A stretch of DNA of 64,000 bases from Leishmania infantum JPCM5 (lineage: Eukaryota > Euglenozoa > Kinetoplastea > Trypanosomatida > Trypanosomatidae), in NCBI RefSeq assembly GCF_000002875.2, contig NC_009418.2, positions 852,130 to 916,129 of the forward strand. The letters are read 5' to 3'. Positions 60,216 through 64,000 of this stretch are shown here, in pieces. How positions within the stretch are numbered: position 1 is the first letter of the stretch; the number at the start of each line of letters is the position of its first letter. The notes beneath the pieces were generated by a model. That model ran no database searches, was not told where the DNA came from, and saw only the letters and a program-made list of their open reading frames with translations. Made by a program: the position numbers and the translations under genes.

Positions 60216-61244
60216 TCAATGGGTCACCCTCTTCGGCACAGAGGCGGTGTTGCTTTTAGTGGAGGCGCCGCTCAGCGGCGGCTGCACATGCGGCGCACGA
60301 CGCCGTAGCGAGGTGGAGGTGGGGGGAGACACCAGCGACAGTTTGTACGACCGCCGGAGGTCCTCTCGGCCTTCGCCTTCGCTGTCCGAGGCCTCGGCGA
60401 TGGTGCCTGGCAACTGAACTGCAGACGGATTCTGCGTCTCGACGACAAACATCTGCGGGTGTTCCTCGGTGGCTTCGGCAGAGTCGTCGTAATCCAGTGG
60501 CGCGTCGCCCTCCGATACGACCCCACAGCGGCAGGTGACGGAGTCGCTCATCGGCGCGCCCATGCCCTCTGAGTCGCTGTAGGACATGTCTTCGTTCGCC
60601 TCACTCATGTCGTCGCCCATGCCGTTTTCGATGGTGGTCTCCTGCAGAGTGTAGCTGGCGCGAGAGACGAACATGGTGCGATCGCGCTGACGCGGGCGAT
60701 GGCAGTTGGGGCACATGGTCACCTTCTGCTGCGTCCACGGCAACCGCCACAGGTTCACCGCGCCGCCGTTCGCCGTGAAGCTCCCGCCTGATACCGTTGT
60801 TTCGCCGGCCGCAAAGCTGCCGCTGCCCTGTATCTTATCAAAAAGTGAGCGTTGGTTGTGGCGAGAGACACTACCTGCGAGGGCAGCAGTGTGCTGGTGG
60901 TGCCGCTCGAGATGGCAGCTCGCGTTGGAGAAAGAGTTAGCCAGACGCGCCGACTTGAAGGAGGCGGGACCCTGCGTCGGCCTCGATTGATTGGCAAAGC
61001 TCGAATTGGTCTTGAAAGATGTGGGCACTGGATCGCTGACCACCGTCATGGACACGCTCCGCATCAGCGGGCCACAGTCGTCGTCGTCATCGGAGCTCGC
61101 CGCGGTCGACTTGCGCTTGACTTGGACGGAGGCAGAAACCTTGGGGGAGCTGTGGGGCTGTCTGTCCCCAACCTCCACGTCACAGTGCAGCAGTGTTTTC
61201 TTCGACTTGCTGCCTGGCGTGAAAATCTTATGTAGAATGTTCAT
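60216..61244 (-). CDS. Ser-rich hypothetical protein with Cys pairs
   Basis: 342 residues from an ATG at 61244 (MNILHKIFTPGSKSKKTLLH). AGs at 61251-61250 or 61290 follow a T/C-rich tract, so this start is reasonable. The protein is largely disordered and Ser-rich, with an acidic patch (SSDDDDDCG, about 50-58) and a second one around 207-226 (GMGDDMSEANEDMSYSDSE). Two Cys pairs could bind zinc: Cys178-x2-Cys181 (MCPNCHRP) and Cys238-x-Cys240 (TCRCGVVSEG), about 57 residues apart. The Cys pattern does not match a family I know. Many SxxE/D sites suggest phosphorylation. No membrane segments. Confidence 0.75.
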   Translation of the reverse strand: MNILHKIFTPGSKSKKTLLHCDVEVGDRQPHSSPKVSASVQVKRKSTAASSDDDDDCGPLMRSVSMTVVSDPVPTSFKTNSSFANQSRPTQGPASFKSARLANSFSNASCHLERHHQHTAALAGSVSRHNQRSLFDKIQGSGSFAAGETTVSGGSFTANGGAVNLWRLPWTQQKVTMCPNCHRPRQRDRTMFVSRASYTLQETTIENGMGDDMSEANEDMSYSDSEGMGAPMSDSVTCRCGVVSEGDAPLDYDDSAEATEEHPQMFVVETQNPSAVQLPGTIAEASDSEGEGREDLRRSYKLSLVSPPTSTSLRRRAPHVQPPLSGASTKSNTASVPKRVTH

Positions 61245-62369
61245 CGTACCTTGTGCGTGTGTGTGGGGGGAAGGGGTAGAGAAAGAACTAACTCAAAAAA
61301 AAGCAACTTAGAGTTCTCTTGACAGGCCAACCCACGAATGAGAACAGACAAACCAAAGAAAGGGTTATATTAAGAGCGCTGCCAAGAGAGAGGTGGCAGC
61401 AGTGCGGACCCTCTAACCAAGCAGCAGAGGCGGTGGCGGGGAGAGGCTTATCTGTTCGTGCGCGAGTGTTTCTACTTGACTACCACTCTAGACACACAAG
61501 AGAAAAGAGAACACGCACACAAAAAGAAAGAAAAAGAAACGGGAGAATGCGCTCCGCCGTCTTGTTTTTTTTTTACCTTTTCAATCTCACAACTGTCCTG
61601 TGCGGTGATGAGAAACCCTTTGTAGACAGAAAGCTGGGTCCAGTCACAGCGCTTCGACGAACAAAGGAAGAAGCTCTCGGGGAGGGGGAGGGGTGAACGA
61701 CACACAGACAGGCAGACACACACACACACAAGAAAAGAATGGTCAGCAGAGAACAAAAATAAAAAAAAGAGTGAAAGTAGAGGCGACCCTGGCCGGTACA
61801 CACATATACACACCTGCACTCTACCTCGGTCGCTCCGTTTCGAAAGAGCTGCTGCGTGAATAAGGGGAGCCGATGGCGCGGTGAGGGAAAGGGCAGGGGA
61901 TTTCGGGTGGCTACGAGGACCGAACAAAAGAAATGCGATGGGGTGTAGTGGGAGAAGACCAGAGTACAGGCTTTCTCGCCCTTTCTCTTTCAAGTCTAAT
62001 CCTACGCGGCTCCGCTACTGGTGCAGTTGCCCACCACGTGGCAACTGAGCACAGAGAAAAAGAAAAAAGCACAGGAAAGGAGAAGAGAGCGCGTCAGAGC
62101 AGGGGTTCACGAGCCCGATAGCGATTCTGAAAGACGAAGGTAACGGACCTGTATAAACCTAACACTGAATCGGTGGTGCGCTTTCCTTTGTGGGTGCCAA
62201 AGCAGACCGCTCGGGAAAGCGGAGGGACCGAGAGAGCGAGAGAAAGGGACGAGGCAAGCACACAACACAGAAAAACCGGAAAAAAAAAACAGGACACAAA
62301 AGACAAAGTCTTCTGACCGAATGTGAAAGGTAAACGCACGCGCTTGCCCCACTCACGTGAGGAGAAGTG

Positions 62370-62404
<35 letters not shown>

Positions 62405-64000
62405 TGAGGGTGTCGGGGGAGAGAGGGCCACTCCTAACAGCGGTCGGTCTCTTCCACGAGTGCGGTCACTGGTGATGCGAACTGTAAAGCCGTGCAAAGC
62501 CGAAACAAACGCACGGAACAACCAAACGAAAAGGAAAGAGCTCCGCTAAGGTGATGTCTGTGTGCTGTGTGTGTGTGCGCGCGCGCATATATCTGATAGG
62601 GGGAGGGGAGGCGTGCGTAATCGCGTCAACTCGATTGGGAAAACCGTCTTTGACACACTCGACAGGAGCACGACGAGGTCAAAACCGTACAGCAACAGCG
62701 GCGTGTATGAATTAAAAAAGAGAGAGGGCGAGGGCGAGAAAGGCACCACAAAACAGTCCGTCTTCTCCTCCTCCTCATAAACGTATGCGTGGCTGGCGAA
62801 TGTGTTTGTGTGAGATGCTGTTGATGGTTAGCTTTCGTTGCGCAGGCGACTCCACTCCTAGAAACCAGGAACTATTTGTGCCTCTATCAGCTTTACCAGT
62901 GTGTGCGTCGGAGGAGGAGAAGGAGGGGGGGTGTCTCCGCGAATACCTACCGAGGATACCGATGCGAGCAAAGTGGTGGACCACAAAAACGTTGAGTGGT
63001 CCAACCCTGAGGACGGCGACGCCGTTCTGTCAAGTTTTACCCCGCGCGCGGTAAGAGGAGCTACAGGGAAAAGATGCACGCGGGGCACAAAAGAAGATTC
63101 GGTTAACCCTCGCACCCGATCACCTACAGAGAAAAGGAAGGCACGGGCCGTACTTCACTCTGCAAAGCAGAAAGATATAGAAACTACTAGAATGGCGTCA
63201 ACACAGAAGAGAAAGAATCCACTTAGCGTGAAAGAAAGCGTCGTAAGATGGAGCAGAGCAACGACCTCTTTTTCTGCGTCCTCGTGTGAGTTTCTCGTTG
63301 TCTATTGCGTACTTCAAATGTGGAACCAAGTAGAAACGTGGCAGAGAGGCGGAAAGGAGAGTAAACACGAGAAAGCAAAAACGAAAGGAGGCGGTGCGAC
63401 AGGAAGGGAGTGAGCTTCGTGTGCCAGATGTGCATATGGTGAGAGTGTATGTAGGCGTCCCCGCGGAAAACAAAAACGCCACGCGCGTGAAAATGAACGT
63501 TGTAGCCGTTGCACCGAGCATTCAATCCACGAAAGGAGGGAAAGAGATGCCGCGTTGTCGCGCAGGGGAGCATGGCAAGACAGAAAAAAAAGAGATAGAC
63601 GAGCAGGTTCGGCAAGACGAGCGGAGAGAAGACGGGCATTCAGCATAGCCCACAAGCCTTGAGGAATGGGAAGCACGGCCCCCTAACAGCCACGAGCAAA
63701 AAAAAGAAAGCATCGATGCAGACTTGCATGTGACTAGAGCAAGAAAGCTCAACTCTCAGGAAGCATGCATTCGCGTGCCGCGACAATGTGGGAACAGGGC
63801 GTTGTCCATCCGTGAAAGACTAGACATCGAAAGAGCAGTCAAGCGTGCACAGTCGAACGCAGAATTCGACAGGGCACGCTCAAGTACGGGAAGCAAGGAG
63901 AGAAGCGATCGTCTCCCCAAATTCCGGCACCTCAACCTCACGCACGTTGGGTGCCGATCCCGCCCTTAGAGCCCACTCCCTTACAATTTTCTTTGTGAAT
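61245..64000 (-). other. Intergenic region to right edge (3' UTR of an upstream gene outside the window)
   Basis: About 2.75 kb with A-rich runs, CA and GT tracts (GT at 62373-62400) and no supported gene. A frame of 39 codons ending at 63880 reaches the right edge but is too short to call. Confidence 0.55.
62373..62400. repeat. GT/AC dinucleotide microsatellite
   Basis: Long uninterrupted GT tract, followed by T6, in the right-hand intergenic region. Confidence 0.9.

Noticed and set aside
63880..64000. Possible C-terminal end of a gene entering from the right edge (39 codons then stop)
   Set aside because: Too short to separate from chance; third-position G+C is only about half (21 of 39 codons), lower than I expect for genes of this group. 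Needs sequence beyond the edge.

Overview
The window looks like chromosomal DNA of a kinetoplastid protist, most likely Leishmania or a close relative. Every convincing gene (17, one of them cut by the left edge) lies on the minus strand. None has a visible intron, and the order suggests no operon logic. Genes are separated by 0.9-5 kb of purine-rich (+ strand) sequence full of dinucleotide repeats. Read on the minus strand, these gaps give polypyrimidine tracts followed by AG just upstream of gene starts, as expected for trans-splicing in a polycistronic unit transcribed right to left. Two diverged copies of a ~0.5 kb repeat resemble the Leishmania SIDER retroposons and lie in presumed 3' UTRs. 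An AP-2 sigma gene argues against an African trypanosome. Species identity was not tested by any search.

Layout from left to right, which is downstream to upstream in transcription. 1-418: start of an unknown gene that runs off the left edge. 1406-3904: PDE12-like mitochondrial exonuclease. 4860-5333: small membrane protein. 6305-9853: GH65-like enzyme fused to a HAD/beta-phosphoglucomutase-like domain. 13847-19678: 1943-residue Kelch-repeat protein. 20622-22937: DEAH RNA helicase of Prp43/DHX15 type. 24076-25701: EHD-type dynamin-like GTPase without an EH domain. 27468-29747: unknown protein. 31673-32668: twinfilin. 33529-35376: unknown. 36493-36744: mitochondrial ribosomal protein bL32m. 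37832-38230: EMC5. 39178-39609: AP-2 sigma. 40851-42854: asparaginyl-tRNA synthetase with a GlnRS-type N-terminal domain. 44657-45277: unknown. 47426-48721: CCDC6-like coiled coil. 50541-51638: NF-YC/POLE4-type histone-fold protein. 54955-55179: small basic protein. 60216-61244: unknown Ser-rich protein with Cys pairs.

The genes do not form one pathway. They are a typical constitutive mix: RNA processing, translation, membrane traffic, actin, ER insertion and chromatin. Expression would be set post-transcriptionally through UTRs.

The most unusual observations are three. The class II AsnRS carries a domain otherwise typical of class I GlnRS. In the GH65-HAD fusion, both domains seem to have lost conserved active-site residues. 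A GC-rich block at about 57.1-58.5 kb is open in several frames on both strands and does not match its surroundings.
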